From assembly GCA_018224485.1 (NCBI GenBank), contig JAGTVE010000012.1, positions 1 to 49,002 of the forward strand: a stretch of DNA of 49,002 bases. The letters are read 5' to 3'. Of this stretch, positions 23,987-33,313 are shown one piece after another. Numbering within the stretch: the first letter of the stretch is position 1; the number at the start of each line of letters is the position of its first letter. The notes below the pieces were generated by a model. It had not been told where the DNA came from. It saw only the letters and a list, made by a program, of their open reading frames with translations, and did not search any database. Source of the stretch: Thioalkalivibrio sp. Its GTDB lineage: Bacteria; Pseudomonadota; Gammaproteobacteria; Ectothiorhodospirales; Ectothiorhodospiraceae. Both the position numbers and the translations under genes were made by a program.

Positions 23987-25359
23987 TCGAGCTGCTCACT
24001 GGCGAGTTGGCCCGCCTGGTCGGGGGCGAGCTGCATGGACCGGACGACGTCCGGATCCTCGGCGTCAGCCGCGATTCCCGTGAACAGAGACCGCAGGCCC
24101 TGTTCGTCGCGCTGCGTGGCGAGCGCTTCGACGGCCATGACTTCATCGGCCCGGAACTCGCGGCGGCCGCGCTGCTGGTCGAGCGCTTGGTGGACGACCC
24201 GCGACCCCGGATCGTGGTGGACGACACCCTTGCCGCGCTTGCCCGTCTGGCCAGCGCCTGGCGCGCTCGCTGCCCTGCCCGGGTGCTGGCGCTGACCGGG
24301 TCCAACGGCAAGACCACGACGAAGGAGATGCTCCGTGCGGTCCTGTCCCGGGTCGGCCGGGTTCACGCGACCCAGGGCAACCTGAACAATCACATCGGGG
24401 TGCCACTGACCCTGCTCGAACTGCCGATGGACGCCGATTTCGCGGTGATCGAGATGGGGGCGAATCACGCCGGCGAGGTCGCCCGGCTGACGCAGTGGAC
24501 GCAACCGGACGTGGCACTGATCACCAATGCCGGTCGCGCCCACCTCGACGGGTTCGGCAGCCTCGAGGGCGTCGCGCGGGCGAAGGGCGAGATCTACCAG
24601 GGACTGTCCGCGGGTGGCGGCACGGCCGTGATCAACCTCGACGATCGCTTCGCGGACTACTGGCTGTCGCTGAACCGCGATCGCCGGTGCACCGGCTTTT
24701 CGCTGCAGGGGCTCGGCGACGTGCGGGGGGTCTGGCACCACCCGGATCGGCTCGAAATGGACCTGCAGGGCGCGCGGCGCCAGCTGACCCTCGCCGCGCC
24801 CGGCCGCCACATCGCCCAGAACGCGCTCGCGGCGGCAGCGGCGGCCAGTGCCGTGGGCTGCGGAATCGAGGATATCGCGCGCGGACTGGAGGACTGGCGT
24901 CCTGTCGCGGGGCGCATGCGCGTATTCCGTGAGGCCTCCGGGGCCCGGATCTGGGACGACACCTACAACGCGAACCCCGAGAGCCTCGTGGCCGCCCTGC
25001 AGGTGCTTGCCGCGGACTCAGGGGAGACGGTGCTGGTGCTGGGCGAGATGAGCGAACTGGGTCAGGGAGCCCGGGAGATGCATGCGGAGATGGGCCGCAA
25101 GGCCCGGGAGCTGGGGGTGCACCGGCTGCTCGCGCTGGGAAGCCTGACGCCGGTGGCGGTGGAGGCCTTTGGCCCGGGAGCGGAGTGGTTCCCGAGCCAC
25201 GCGGCTCTCGCGGCCGCACTGCGCGCGTGTCTGCGACCCGGGATGGCCGTGCTGATCAAGGGTTCGCGCAGTCAGCGCATGGAGGCCGTTCTCGCGGAGC
25301 TCGAGCTGGAGGTTGCGCCAGCAGACGGAGGGGTGGCCCATGCTGCTGGCGCTCGCTGA
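23983..25359 (+). CDS. murF: MurF, UDP-MurNAc-tripeptide:D-alanyl-D-alanine ligase
   Basis: MurF adds D-Ala-D-Ala to the UDP-MurNAc-tripeptide, completing the cytoplasmic precursor. The 458-residue product has the P-loop LTGSNGKTTTKEM (K110), the NLNNHIGVPLTLLEL motif, IEMGANHAGE and the C-terminal WDDTYNANPESL signature. The length is normal. It overlaps murE by 4 nt and mraY by 20 nt. Confidence 0.96.
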   Translation: MIELLTGELARLVGGELHGPDDVRILGVSRDSREQRPQALFVALRGERFDGHDFIGPELAAAALLVERLVDDPRPRIVVDDTLAALARLASAWRARCPARVLALTGSNGKTTTKEMLRAVLSRVGRVHATQGNLNNHIGVPLTLLELPMDADFAVIEMGANHAGEVARLTQWTQPDVALITNAGRAHLDGFGSLEGVARAKGEIYQGLSAGGGTAVINLDDRFADYWLSLNRDRRCTGFSLQGLGDVRGVWHHPDRLEMDLQGARRQLTLAAPGRHIAQNALAAAAAASAVGCGIEDIARGLEDWRPVAGRMRVFREASGARIWDDTYNANPESLVAALQVLAADSGETVLVLGEMSELGQGAREMHAEMGRKARELGVHRLLALGSLTPVAVEAFGPGAEWFPSHAALAAALRACLRPGMAVLIKGSRSQRMEAVLAELELEVAPADGGVAHAAGAR

Positions 25360-26425
25360 CTGGCTCGCCCAGTACTACCGCGGATTCACCGTGTTCCAGT
25401 ACCTGACCCTGCGCGCGATCCTCGGCGTGGTGACGGCCCTGGTCATCGCGCTGCTGGTCGGTCCGGCGATGATCCGGCGTCTGACGATCCAGAAGATCGG
25501 GCAGCAGATTCGCAGCGATGGCCCGGAGTCCCACCTGTCAAAGGCCGGCACGCCCACGATGGGCGGGGCGTTGATCCTGGTCGCGGTGGCGGTCGCCACG
25601 ATTCTCTGGAGCGACCTGAGCAACCGCTTCGTGTGGATCATACTGCTCACGACCCTCGCGTTTGGTGGGCTCGGCGCCTGGGACGACTACCTGAAGCTGC
25701 GCTATGGCAACAGCCGGGGGCTGAGCGCACGCGTGAAGCTGGCCTGGCAGACGGTCTTTGCCCTCGTGGCCGCGGTGGTGATCGTCGTCACCGCACAGTC
25801 GCCGGTCGAAACCACCTTCTTCGTTCCGGTGTTCAAGGACGTACAGATCCATCTCGCCTGGTGGCTCTTCGTGCCACTGGTATGGCTCGTGGTCGTGGGG
25901 TCGTCGAACGCGGTCAACCTGACCGACGGGCTCGACGGCCTCGCGATCATGCCTGCAGTGCTGGTGGCCGGCGCACTCGGCGTCTTCGCCTATGCGGCCG
26001 GGCACGCGGTGTTCGCCGAATACCTCGGCACCCCCGCGGTGCCCGGTGTCGGCGAACTGGTGGTCTTCACCGGGGCGCTGGTCGGCGCGGGGCTCGGGTT
26101 TCTCTGGTTCAACGCCTACCCCGCGCAGGTGTTCATGGGGGATGTCGGTGCGCTCGCCCTGGGTGCGGCACTGGGTATGCTCGCGATCCTGAGCCGCCAG
26201 GAGGTGGTGCTGCTGATCATGGGCGGCATCTTCGTGATCGAGACCGTCTCGGTGATGCTGCAGGTCGCCTCCTACAAGCTCACCGGGCGCCGCATGTTCC
26301 GCATGGCGCCCATTCACCACCACTTCGAACTCCAGGGCTGGCCGGAACCGCGGGTGATCGTGCGGTTCTGGATCCTGACGGTGGTGTTCGTGCTGATCGG
26401 GCTGGCGACCCTGAAGATCCGATGA
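25340..26425 (+). CDS. mraY: MraY, phospho-MurNAc-pentapeptide translocase
   Basis: MraY moves phospho-MurNAc-pentapeptide onto undecaprenyl phosphate to give lipid I at the inner membrane. With ATG 25340 the protein is 361 residues, equal to the usual size, with about ten membrane helices. The signatures are SKAGTPTMGGAL, GAWDDYLKL (catalytic Asp region), NAVNLTDGLDGLA and APIHHHFELQGW (the HHH motif). The frame opens slightly earlier at 25313, but that start would extend further into murF and does not match the family. Confidence 0.96.
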   Translation: MLLALADWLAQYYRGFTVFQYLTLRAILGVVTALVIALLVGPAMIRRLTIQKIGQQIRSDGPESHLSKAGTPTMGGALILVAVAVATILWSDLSNRFVWIILLTTLAFGGLGAWDDYLKLRYGNSRGLSARVKLAWQTVFALVAAVVIVVTAQSPVETTFFVPVFKDVQIHLAWWLFVPLVWLVVVGSSNAVNLTDGLDGLAIMPAVLVAGALGVFAYAAGHAVFAEYLGTPAVPGVGELVVFTGALVGAGLGFLWFNAYPAQVFMGDVGALALGAALGMLAILSRQEVVLLIMGGIFVIETVSVMLQVASYKLTGRRMFRMAPIHHHFELQGWPEPRVIVRFWILTVVFVLIGLATLKIR

Positions 26426-27765
26426 GCGAGACCGCCGCCATCACGAAACCGGATACCCTGGTTGTCGGGCTGGGGGCCACCGGTCTGTCGGTCGCCCGCC
26501 ACCTGGCGGGCCGGGGCGAGGCCTTCGCGATCACCGACACCCGCGACGCCCCGGCGGGACTGGCGCGACTCGCGGAGATTCCGGGCGCGGAGAGCCGCTG
26601 GGCCGGACCCCTCGCGGCACTGGATCCGGGGGTGTGGCGGCGCATCGTGATCTCGCCCGGAGTGCCGGTGGCACTGCCGGAACTGGAGCGCGCCGCAGCC
26701 GCAGGCGCCGAGATCGTGGGGGACATCGAACTCTTCGCCCGCTCGGTCCGCCAGCCGGTGCTCGGCATCACCGGTTCCAACGGCAAGAGCACCGTCACCG
26801 CGCTGTCGGGTGCATTGCTCGAGGCGCAGGGCCGCCGGGTGGCCGTGGGCGGCAATTTCGGCACGCCTGCACTCGACCTGCTCGACGAGGACGCGGAGCT
26901 CTACGTGCTGGAGCTCTCGAGCTTCCAGCTCGAGACCACGCGCAGCCTGGCCCCCGCCGGTGCGGCAATACTCAACATCTCCGCCGATCACCTCGACCGC
27001 TATGCGGACCTGGAGGCCTATGCCGCGGCGAAGGCGCGGATCCTGAGGGGCGCGCAGCGCATCGTGGTGAACCGGCAGGACCCTGTCGTCGCCGGTCTCG
27101 CAGCCGGGCGCGGCGCGGTGACCTTCGGCCTCGACGAGCCGGCGGGTCCGGAGGACTTCGGCATCCTCGAGCTAGGGGGTCAGACGTGGCTCGCTCGCGG
27201 CGCGACGTCCCTGTTCCCGACCGCCGGCCTGTTCGTGCACGGTCGCCACAACTGGCTCAACGCCCTCGCGGCGCTGGCGCTCTGCTGGCCGTGGCTGGAG
27301 GATCCGGCGCGATGGCAGCCCGCGCTGGGGGGCTTCGTCGGGTTGCCGTACCGCTCCCGGCCGGTCGCCCGGCACCGGGACGTGGACTACGTCGACGATT
27401 CCAAGGGCACCAACGTGGGCGCCACCCTGGCCGCCATCCGTGGCGTCGCCGGTCCGCTCATCCTGATCGCGGGCGGGCAGGGCAAGGGACAGGACTTCGC
27501 GCCGCTGGCGGATGCGCTGGTCGGCAAGGCGCGCGGGGTGGTGCTGCTCGGCGCCGACGCCCCGGCGATCGCGCAGGCCCTGAACGGCTCGGTGCCGGTG
27601 CGGATCGTCGACAGCATGGAGGAGGCCGTGGCAGGAGCCGCCCAGTGGGCGCAGGCGGGAGACACCGTGCTGCTTTCTCCCGCCTGCGCCAGCCTGGACA
27701 TGTTCGCGAACTACGCGGAGCGCGGCGACCGTTTCGCCGCCGCGGTACGGGGGCTTGGCACATGA
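26422..27765 (+). CDS. murD: MurD, UDP-MurNAc-L-Ala:D-glutamate ligase
   Basis: MurD adds D-glutamate to UDP-MurNAc-L-Ala. The 447-residue product has an N-terminal Rossmann domain (TLVVGLGATGLSVARHL), the P-loop ITGSNGKSTV (K122), ELSSFQLETT, NISADHLDRYADLEAY and the C-terminal motifs DDSKGTNVGATLAAI and LLSPACASLDMFANY, which are typical of MurD. ATG 26422 overlaps the mraY stop; the end overlaps ftsW. Confidence 0.96.
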   Translation: MSETAAITKPDTLVVGLGATGLSVARHLAGRGEAFAITDTRDAPAGLARLAEIPGAESRWAGPLAALDPGVWRRIVISPGVPVALPELERAAAAGAEIVGDIELFARSVRQPVLGITGSNGKSTVTALSGALLEAQGRRVAVGGNFGTPALDLLDEDAELYVLELSSFQLETTRSLAPAGAAILNISADHLDRYADLEAYAAAKARILRGAQRIVVNRQDPVVAGLAAGRGAVTFGLDEPAGPEDFGILELGGQTWLARGATSLFPTAGLFVHGRHNWLNALAALALCWPWLEDPARWQPALGGFVGLPYRSRPVARHRDVDYVDDSKGTNVGATLAAIRGVAGPLILIAGGQGKGQDFAPLADALVGKARGVVLLGADAPAIAQALNGSVPVRIVDSMEEAVAGAAQWAQAGDTVLLSPACASLDMFANYAERGDRFAAAVRGLGT

Positions 27766-28934
27766 TCCCTGATCTGCCGATCCCGCGCCTCACCGCACCG
27801 CGGGTCGCGGCGGGCCTCGATGCGCCGCTGCTGCTCGCGGTGTGCGCACTGCTGGCACTGGGGCTGGTGATGGTGGCCTCGTCGTCGATGGAACTCGCCG
27901 GGCGCGACTTCGGCAACCCCTATCACTTCCTCCACCGGCAACTGCTGTTCGCGGTGCTCGGCAGCGGCGCTGCGCTGTTCTTCCTCGCCGTGCCCCTGGG
28001 CCGCTGGGAGCGCGCAGGTCCGTTCCTGCTGCTGCTGATCATGCTGCTGCTGATCGCGGTCCTGCTGCCCGGGGTGGGCCGCACCGTGAACGGAGCCACC
28101 CGCTGGATCCCCCTCGGCGTCTTCAATCTCCAGGTCTCCGAGCCGGTAAAGCTGATGGTGGTGCTGTATCTCTCCGGCTACATCGTGCGCCACTACTCCA
28201 ACCTGCGGCTGCATTTCGTCGGCTTCGTGCGCCCGCTGACTGTGCTGGGTCTCGGCACGGTGCTGCTGCTGCTGCAACCCGACTTCGGCGGCGCCGCGAT
28301 CATGCTGGCGATCGGGATGGGGATGCTGTTCCTTGCCGGCGCAAAGCTCTGGCAGTTCCTGGCCCTTGGCGCCACCATCTTCGGGGCAATGGCGGTGATC
28401 GCGGTCGCGACACCCTACCGGGTCGCACGCCTGACCGCCTTCCTTGATCCCTGGCAGGATCCCTTTGCATCGGGTTTCCAGCTGACCCAGTCCCTGATCG
28501 CGATCGGGTCTGGATCCTGGCTGGGCGCCGGCCTGGGGGGCAGCGTGCAGAAGCTCTTCTACCTGCCGGAGGCCCACAACGACTTCCTGTTCGCGGTCTT
28601 TGCCGAGGAATTCGGTTTCGTGGGCGTGGTGGCCCTGATTGCGCTGTTCCTGCTGCTGGTCTGGCGCGCCTTCCGGATCGGCCTGCTCGCGGAGCGGGGA
28701 GGGCACGCCTTCGGTTCCCACGTCGCCTTCGGCATCGGCATCTGGATCGGGCTGCAGGCCGCCGTGAACCTTGCCGTGAACATGGGGCTGCTGCCAACCA
28801 AGGGGCTGACCCTTCCCTTGCTGAGTTACGGAGGCAGTTCACTGATCGTGACCCTTGCGGCCATCGGTCTGCTGCTGCGGGTGAACTGGGAGGCACAGGT
28901 GCCGGTGCCCCGGGTCCGGAGGGGCGGGCGATGA
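27762..28934 (+). CDS. ftsW: FtsW, SEDS-family septal peptidoglycan glycosyltransferase
   Basis: FtsW polymerises lipid II at the septum with FtsI. The 390-residue product is a multi-helix SEDS protein. Visible motifs are NGATRWIPLGVFNLQVSEPVK (split around residues 110-130), LLLLQPDFGGAAIML with the conserved Asp, and the C-terminal NMGLLPTKGLTLPLLSYGGSS that is diagnostic for FtsW/RodA. The start ATG 27762 is inside the murD stop. The frame stays open far upstream across murD, but that is a high-GC artefact. Confidence 0.96.
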   Translation: MIPDLPIPRLTAPRVAAGLDAPLLLAVCALLALGLVMVASSSMELAGRDFGNPYHFLHRQLLFAVLGSGAALFFLAVPLGRWERAGPFLLLLIMLLLIAVLLPGVGRTVNGATRWIPLGVFNLQVSEPVKLMVVLYLSGYIVRHYSNLRLHFVGFVRPLTVLGLGTVLLLLQPDFGGAAIMLAIGMGMLFLAGAKLWQFLALGATIFGAMAVIAVATPYRVARLTAFLDPWQDPFASGFQLTQSLIAIGSGSWLGAGLGGSVQKLFYLPEAHNDFLFAVFAEEFGFVGVVALIALFLLLVWRAFRIGLLAERGGHAFGSHVAFGIGIWIGLQAAVNLAVNMGLLPTKGLTLPLLSYGGSSLIVTLAAIGLLLRVNWEAQVPVPRVRRGGR

Positions 28935-30034
28935 CCGTGGCGGCGCCCCACGTGCTGGTGATGGCGGGCGGGACCGGCGGCCACGTGTTTCCGGGACTCG
29001 CAGTGGCCTCGGTGCTGCGGCAGGACGGCTGCCGGGTCTCCTGGCTGGGGAGCGCGGGGGGGATGGAGACGACCCTGGTGCCGGAGGCGGGCGTCGAGCT
29101 CTTCACCCTGCCCGTCACGGGTCTGCGCGGGAAGGGCCTGGTCAGCTGGCTGCTCGCTCCGTGGCGCCTCGGTATCTCGCTGTGGTCCGCGCTGGCACTG
29201 ATGCTGCGGCTGCGCCCGGACGTGGTCGTCGGCTTTGGCGGTTTCGCCTCCGGTCCGGGCGGGCTGATGGCATCGGCCCTTGGGAGGCCGCTGCTGGTGC
29301 ACGAACAGAACGCGGTGGCCGGGCTCACCAACCGCTGGCTCGCGCGGATCGCCGACCAGGTCTTTGCCGCGTTCCCGGACAGCTTTCCCGAATCGGTGGG
29401 TTGCCGGACGATCGGCAACCCGATCCGGCGGGATATCGCGGAGATGGACCCACCCGCGGGCCGTTGGAGGGCACGGAAGGGGCCCCTGCGCCTGCTCGTG
29501 CTCGGCGGCAGCCTGGGCGCGCTGAAACTGAACGAGGCGGTCCCGGCGGCATTGGCAACCCTGGCGCCGGACACGTGCCCGCAGGTGCGGCATCAGGCGG
29601 GAGAGCGCACGTTGGATACGGCGCGGGAGGCCTACCGTGCCGCCGGCGTGGATGCCGAGATCACTGCATTCATCGCGGACATGGCGGCGGCCTACGCCTG
29701 GGCCGATCTGGTGATCTGCCGGGCCGGTGCGCTCACGGTGTCCGAGGTCGCAGCCGCCGGGCTGGCGGCCGTGTTCGTGCCCTACCCGCACGCGGTCGAT
29801 GATCACCAGACCGCCAACGCCCGCTTCCTGGTCAACGCCGGTGCGGCCTGGTCCATCCCGGACCCCGAACTCACACCCGCGCGCCTTGGGGAACTGCTGG
29901 CCGGCCTTGACCGGGAGGCGCTCCTGGAGCGCGCGGAGCGGGCCCGTGCCGAGGCCAGAACGCAGGCGGCCGAGCAGCTTGCAGAGGCCTGCATCGCGGC
30001 GGCCCCGGAACGATCGCGGAGGAGGGCCCGATGA
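28931..30034 (+). CDS. murG: MurG, UDP-GlcNAc:lipid I N-acetylglucosaminyltransferase
   Basis: MurG converts lipid I to lipid II at the cytoplasmic face of the membrane. The 367-residue product has the N-terminal GGTGGHVFPGLAVA loop, VVGFGGFASGPGGLMA and the C-terminal UDP-GlcNAc site (CRAGALTVSEVAAAGLAAVFVPYPHAVDDHQ in part, about residues 258-288), all standard GT28 features. Four-nt overlaps link it to ftsW and murC. Confidence 0.96.
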   Translation: MTVAAPHVLVMAGGTGGHVFPGLAVASVLRQDGCRVSWLGSAGGMETTLVPEAGVELFTLPVTGLRGKGLVSWLLAPWRLGISLWSALALMLRLRPDVVVGFGGFASGPGGLMASALGRPLLVHEQNAVAGLTNRWLARIADQVFAAFPDSFPESVGCRTIGNPIRRDIAEMDPPAGRWRARKGPLRLLVLGGSLGALKLNEAVPAALATLAPDTCPQVRHQAGERTLDTAREAYRAAGVDAEITAFIADMAAAYAWADLVICRAGALTVSEVAAAGLAAVFVPYPHAVDDHQTANARFLVNAGAAWSIPDPELTPARLGELLAGLDREALLERAERARAEARTQAAEQLAEACIAAAPERSRRRAR

Positions 30035-31452
30035 CCGGCCCGCACGCATCCCGCCAGGCCATGCGCAGGATCCGCAGGATCCACTGCGTCGGCATCGGGG
30101 GCTCCGGAATGGGGGGCATTGCCGAGGTGCTGCACCAGCTGGGCTACCGGGTCTCCGGCTCGGACCTGCAGGACTCCGCCGTCACTCGGCGTCTCGCGAG
30201 TCTGGGGATCCCGGTGCTTCCGACCCACGCGGCCGATCATGTCGCGGATGCAGACGTGCTGGTCGTATCCAGCGCGATCGACCCGACCAATCCCGAGGTT
30301 GCGGCCGCGCGGGCACGCGGTATCCCGATCGTGCGTCGAGCCGAGATGCTGGCCGAGCTGATGCGCTTCCGCTTCGGTATCGCGGTGGCCGGCACGCACG
30401 GCAAGACGACCACCACCAGTCTGATCGCCAGCATCCTCGGAGAGGGCGGTCTTGACCCCACCTTCGTGATCGGGGGCCGTCTGAACAGCACCGCCAGCCA
30501 CTCCAGCCTCGGTCAGAGCGAGTACCTGGTCGCAGAGGCCGACGAGAGCGACGCGTCGTTCCTGCACCTGCAACCGATGATCAGCGTGGTCACCAACATC
30601 GATGCCGACCACCTGGGCACCTACGAGGGCGATTTCACGCGCCTGCGCGACACCTTCCTGGAATTCCTGCATCACCTGCCGTTCTACGGGCTGGCGGTGC
30701 TCTGCATCGACGACCCGGAGGTGCGCCGTCTGCTGAGCCGCCTCGAGCGCCCGCGCATCACCTACGGCTTCGACCGGGCCGCGGACGTGCGCGGGGCGAA
30801 CCTGAGGCAGGCGGGGGTGCGCACGCACTTCGATCTCCACCTGCCGGACCGGGATCCCGTTCCGGTGACCCTGAATCTGCCGGGTCGTCACAATGTCCTG
30901 AACGCCCTCGCCGCCTCGGCAGTAGCGCACGAACTCGAGGTCCCGCCGGACGCGCTGCAGCGCGCGCTGGAGGGTTTCCAGGGCATCGGCCGGCGGTTCC
31001 AGGTGCAGGAATGCCCGATCGCGGGCGGGTCGGTGACGCTGGTGGACGACTACGGACATCACCCGCGGGAGATCGCGGCGACCCTCGAGGCAGTGCGTGC
31101 CGCCTGGCCCGGGCGCCGCGTCCTGCTGGTCTTCCAGCCGCACCGCTTCACCCGGACGCGCGACCTCTTCGAGGACTTCGCCGAAGTGCTGTCGGCTCCG
31201 GATGGGCTCGTGCTCCTCGATGTCTATCGGGCCGGGGAGACCCCGATACCCAGTGCCGACGGGCGCACCCTGGCCCGGGCGATCCGCCTGCGCGGCCGGG
31301 TCGAGCCGGTGTTCGTGGAGTCGGTGCACGCGGTTTCGGGTGTGCTGGCCGGTCTGCTGGCCCCCGGCGACGTGGTGATCACCCAGGGCGCCGGGGATAT
31401 CGGGCAGCTCGCGGCGCGGCTTCCGGCCCTGTTGACGGAGGGGCGCAGATGA
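30031..31452 (+). CDS. murC: MurC, UDP-N-acetylmuramate:L-alanine ligase
   Basis: MurC adds L-alanine to UDP-MurNAc, the first stem-peptide residue. The 473-residue product has the Rossmann motif CVGIGGSGMGGIAEVL, the P-loop GTHGKTTTT (K125), EADESDASFLHL, TNIDADHLGTY and the C-terminal VDDYGHHPREI and FQPHRFTRTRDL motifs. It is a MurC rather than Mpl by length and context. It overlaps both neighbours by 4 nt. Confidence 0.96.
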   Translation: MTGPHASRQAMRRIRRIHCVGIGGSGMGGIAEVLHQLGYRVSGSDLQDSAVTRRLASLGIPVLPTHAADHVADADVLVVSSAIDPTNPEVAAARARGIPIVRRAEMLAELMRFRFGIAVAGTHGKTTTTSLIASILGEGGLDPTFVIGGRLNSTASHSSLGQSEYLVAEADESDASFLHLQPMISVVTNIDADHLGTYEGDFTRLRDTFLEFLHHLPFYGLAVLCIDDPEVRRLLSRLERPRITYGFDRAADVRGANLRQAGVRTHFDLHLPDRDPVPVTLNLPGRHNVLNALAASAVAHELEVPPDALQRALEGFQGIGRRFQVQECPIAGGSVTLVDDYGHHPREIAATLEAVRAAWPGRRVLLVFQPHRFTRTRDLFEDFAEVLSAPDGLVLLDVYRAGETPIPSADGRTLARAIRLRGRVEPVFVESVHAVSGVLAGLLAPGDVVITQGAGDIGQLAARLPALLTEGRR

Positions 31453-32357
31453 TCGGCCATCCCGCCAATCTCCGCGTGCGCGGAAGACTGGAGCGCGACG
31501 TGCCGCTGGCCGGGATGACCTCCTGGCGGGTCGGCGGCCGGGCCGAGTGGCTGTTCGAGCCCGAGGACGTGGACGATCTCGCCCATTTTCTCGTGTCCGT
31601 GCCGGAGACCTTTCCGCGAACGCTGCTGGGTCTGGGCAGCAATGTCCTGGTCCGTGACGGGGGCATCGACGGCGTGGTGATCCACCTCTCCGGGACGCTG
31701 AACCAGCGTCTGCGCCTGGACGCCGAACGGGTGGAACTCGGTGCGGGGCTGGCCTGCGCCCAGGCGGCGCGGTTCTGCGCCGCGGAGGGTCTCACGGGGG
31801 CCGAGTTCCTCGCGGGCATACCGGGCACGATCGGGGGTGCACTGGCGATGAACGCCGGCGCATGGGGCGGCGAGATCTGGCCCCTGGTCGAGTGGGTGGA
31901 GACCATGGACCGCCAGGGCCTGCGGCTGGTCCGCACCCCCGGGGACTTCCAAATCGCCTATCGCAGTGTCACCGGTGCCGGGGAGGCGTTCTTTCTGCGC
32001 ACCGTGCTGCGCCTGCAGCAGGGCGACCCGTCGGCCGCGCGCGCACGCATTCAGGACCTGCTGCGTGAACGCTCGGAGAAGCAGCCAGTGGGTCTGCCCT
32101 CGGGGGGATCCGTCTTCAGAAACCCCGCAGGCGGCCACGCGGCGGTGCTGATCGAGCAGGCGGGCCTGAAGGGTCTGCGGCGTGGCGGCGCCGAGGTGTC
32201 GCGCAAGCACGCGAACTTCATCACCCACGAGGGGACGGCCTGCGCGGCCGACATCGAATGGCTGATCGGGGAGGTCCAGCGGCGGGTCGAGGCCCGTTCC
32301 GGCATTCGCCTGATCCCGGAGGTTCAGGTGATCGGCCGCAAGGAGACGCAGCAATGA
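31449..32357 (+). CDS. murB: MurB, UDP-N-acetylenolpyruvoylglucosamine reductase
   Basis: MurB reduces the enolpyruvyl product of MurA to UDP-MurNAc, using FAD and NADPH. The 302-residue product is the short form found next to murC in dcw clusters, unlike the longer separate E. coli enzyme. FAD-domain motifs are TSWRVGGRAEWLFEP, LGLGSNVLVRDGGIDGVVI and GIPGTIGGALAMNAGAWGGE. Catalytic-domain motifs are IAYRSV, PSGGSVFRNP (proton-donor Ser) and IPEVQVIG. ATG 31449 overlaps the murC stop. Confidence 0.95.
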   Translation: MIGHPANLRVRGRLERDVPLAGMTSWRVGGRAEWLFEPEDVDDLAHFLVSVPETFPRTLLGLGSNVLVRDGGIDGVVIHLSGTLNQRLRLDAERVELGAGLACAQAARFCAAEGLTGAEFLAGIPGTIGGALAMNAGAWGGEIWPLVEWVETMDRQGLRLVRTPGDFQIAYRSVTGAGEAFFLRTVLRLQQGDPSAARARIQDLLRERSEKQPVGLPSGGSVFRNPAGGHAAVLIEQAGLKGLRRGGAEVSRKHANFITHEGTACAADIEWLIGEVQRRVEARSGIRLIPEVQVIGRKETQQ

Positions 32358-33313
32358 CGAAGATAGCGGAGCGGTCCCGTCGCTACGGGCGGGTGGCCGT
32401 GTTGATGGGCGGCTGGTCCGGGGAGCGGGAGATCTCGCTGTTGAGCGGGGATGCGGTACTGCGGTCGCTGCTGCGCAGCGGCGTCGACGCGGTACCGATC
32501 GACCTGACCACGGAGCGGGCGCGCAGCCTGGACCTGCTGGGCTTCGACCGGGCCTTCATCGTCCTCCATGGCGAGGGCGGGGAGGACGGCACGCTTCAGG
32601 GCTGCCTGGACATCGCCGGTGTGCCCTACACCGGATCGGGCGTGCTGGGCTCGGCACTGGGAATGGACAAGCTGGCCTGCAAGCGTTTGTGGGCCGGCAC
32701 CAACCTGCCCAGTGCGCCCTATCGGCTGCTGTCCAGGGACTTCGACCCGGAGGCGGTCGCCGACGCGCTGGGGCTGCCCCTGATCGTGAAGCCCTCCCGG
32801 GGCGGGTCCAGCCAGGGCCTGACCCGCGTCGAGAGCGTTGCCGCACTGCAGCCCGCGTACGAGGAGGCCTGCCGGCAGCCGGGCGCGGTCTTCGCCGAGG
32901 AGTGGATCGTCGGCCGCGAATTCACGGTGGCCATTCTCGACAACCAGCCATTGCCGGTGATCCAGATCGAGACGCCGGGCCGCTTCTACGACTACCACGC
33001 GAAATACGAGGCGGACACCACGCGCTACCTGTGCCCGCCGCCACTGGATTCCGCTGCATTGATCGAACTGCAGACCCTGGCGCTGAGCGCCTTTGCCGCG
33101 GCCGACGGCTACGGTTGGGGACGGGTGGACCTGCTCCAGGACGCCCATGGCGAGAACTACCTGATCGAGGTCAATACCGTTCCGGGCATGACCGCACACA
33201 GCCTGGTGCCGAAGGCCGCGGCGCAGGCGGGGATCGACTTCGACGAACTCTGTCTGCGCATCCTCGACACCAGTTTCCGACCGTCGGAGAGGGGTACCGA
33301 TGGCGACGCGTAA
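32354..33313 (+). CDS. ddlB: DdlB, D-alanine:D-alanine ligase
   Basis: Ddl makes the D-Ala-D-Ala dipeptide used by MurF. The 319-residue ATP-grasp protein shows VLMGGWSGEREISLLSG, HGEGGEDGTLQGCLDIAGVP, YTGSGVLGSALGMDK, the nucleotide-binding IVKPSRGGSSQGLTRV and the metal-binding LIEVNTVPGMTAHSLVP. The YDYHAKYE lid and Tyr region is typical of Ddl that makes D-Ala-D-Ala rather than D-Ala-D-Lac. ATG 32354 overlaps the murB stop; the end overlaps ftsQ by 14 nt. Confidence 0.96.
   Translation: MTKIAERSRRYGRVAVLMGGWSGEREISLLSGDAVLRSLLRSGVDAVPIDLTTERARSLDLLGFDRAFIVLHGEGGEDGTLQGCLDIAGVPYTGSGVLGSALGMDKLACKRLWAGTNLPSAPYRLLSRDFDPEAVADALGLPLIVKPSRGGSSQGLTRVESVAALQPAYEEACRQPGAVFAEEWIVGREFTVAILDNQPLPVIQIETPGRFYDYHAKYEADTTRYLCPPPLDSAALIELQTLALSAFAAADGYGWGRVDLLQDAHGENYLIEVNTVPGMTAHSLVPKAAAQAGIDFDELCLRILDTSFRPSERGTDGDA

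Noticed and set aside
26634..27761. Upstream extension of the ftsW frame over murD
   Set aside because: No stop codon happens to occur in this frame within murD. The FtsW family N-terminus and the ATGA overlap place the start at 27762.
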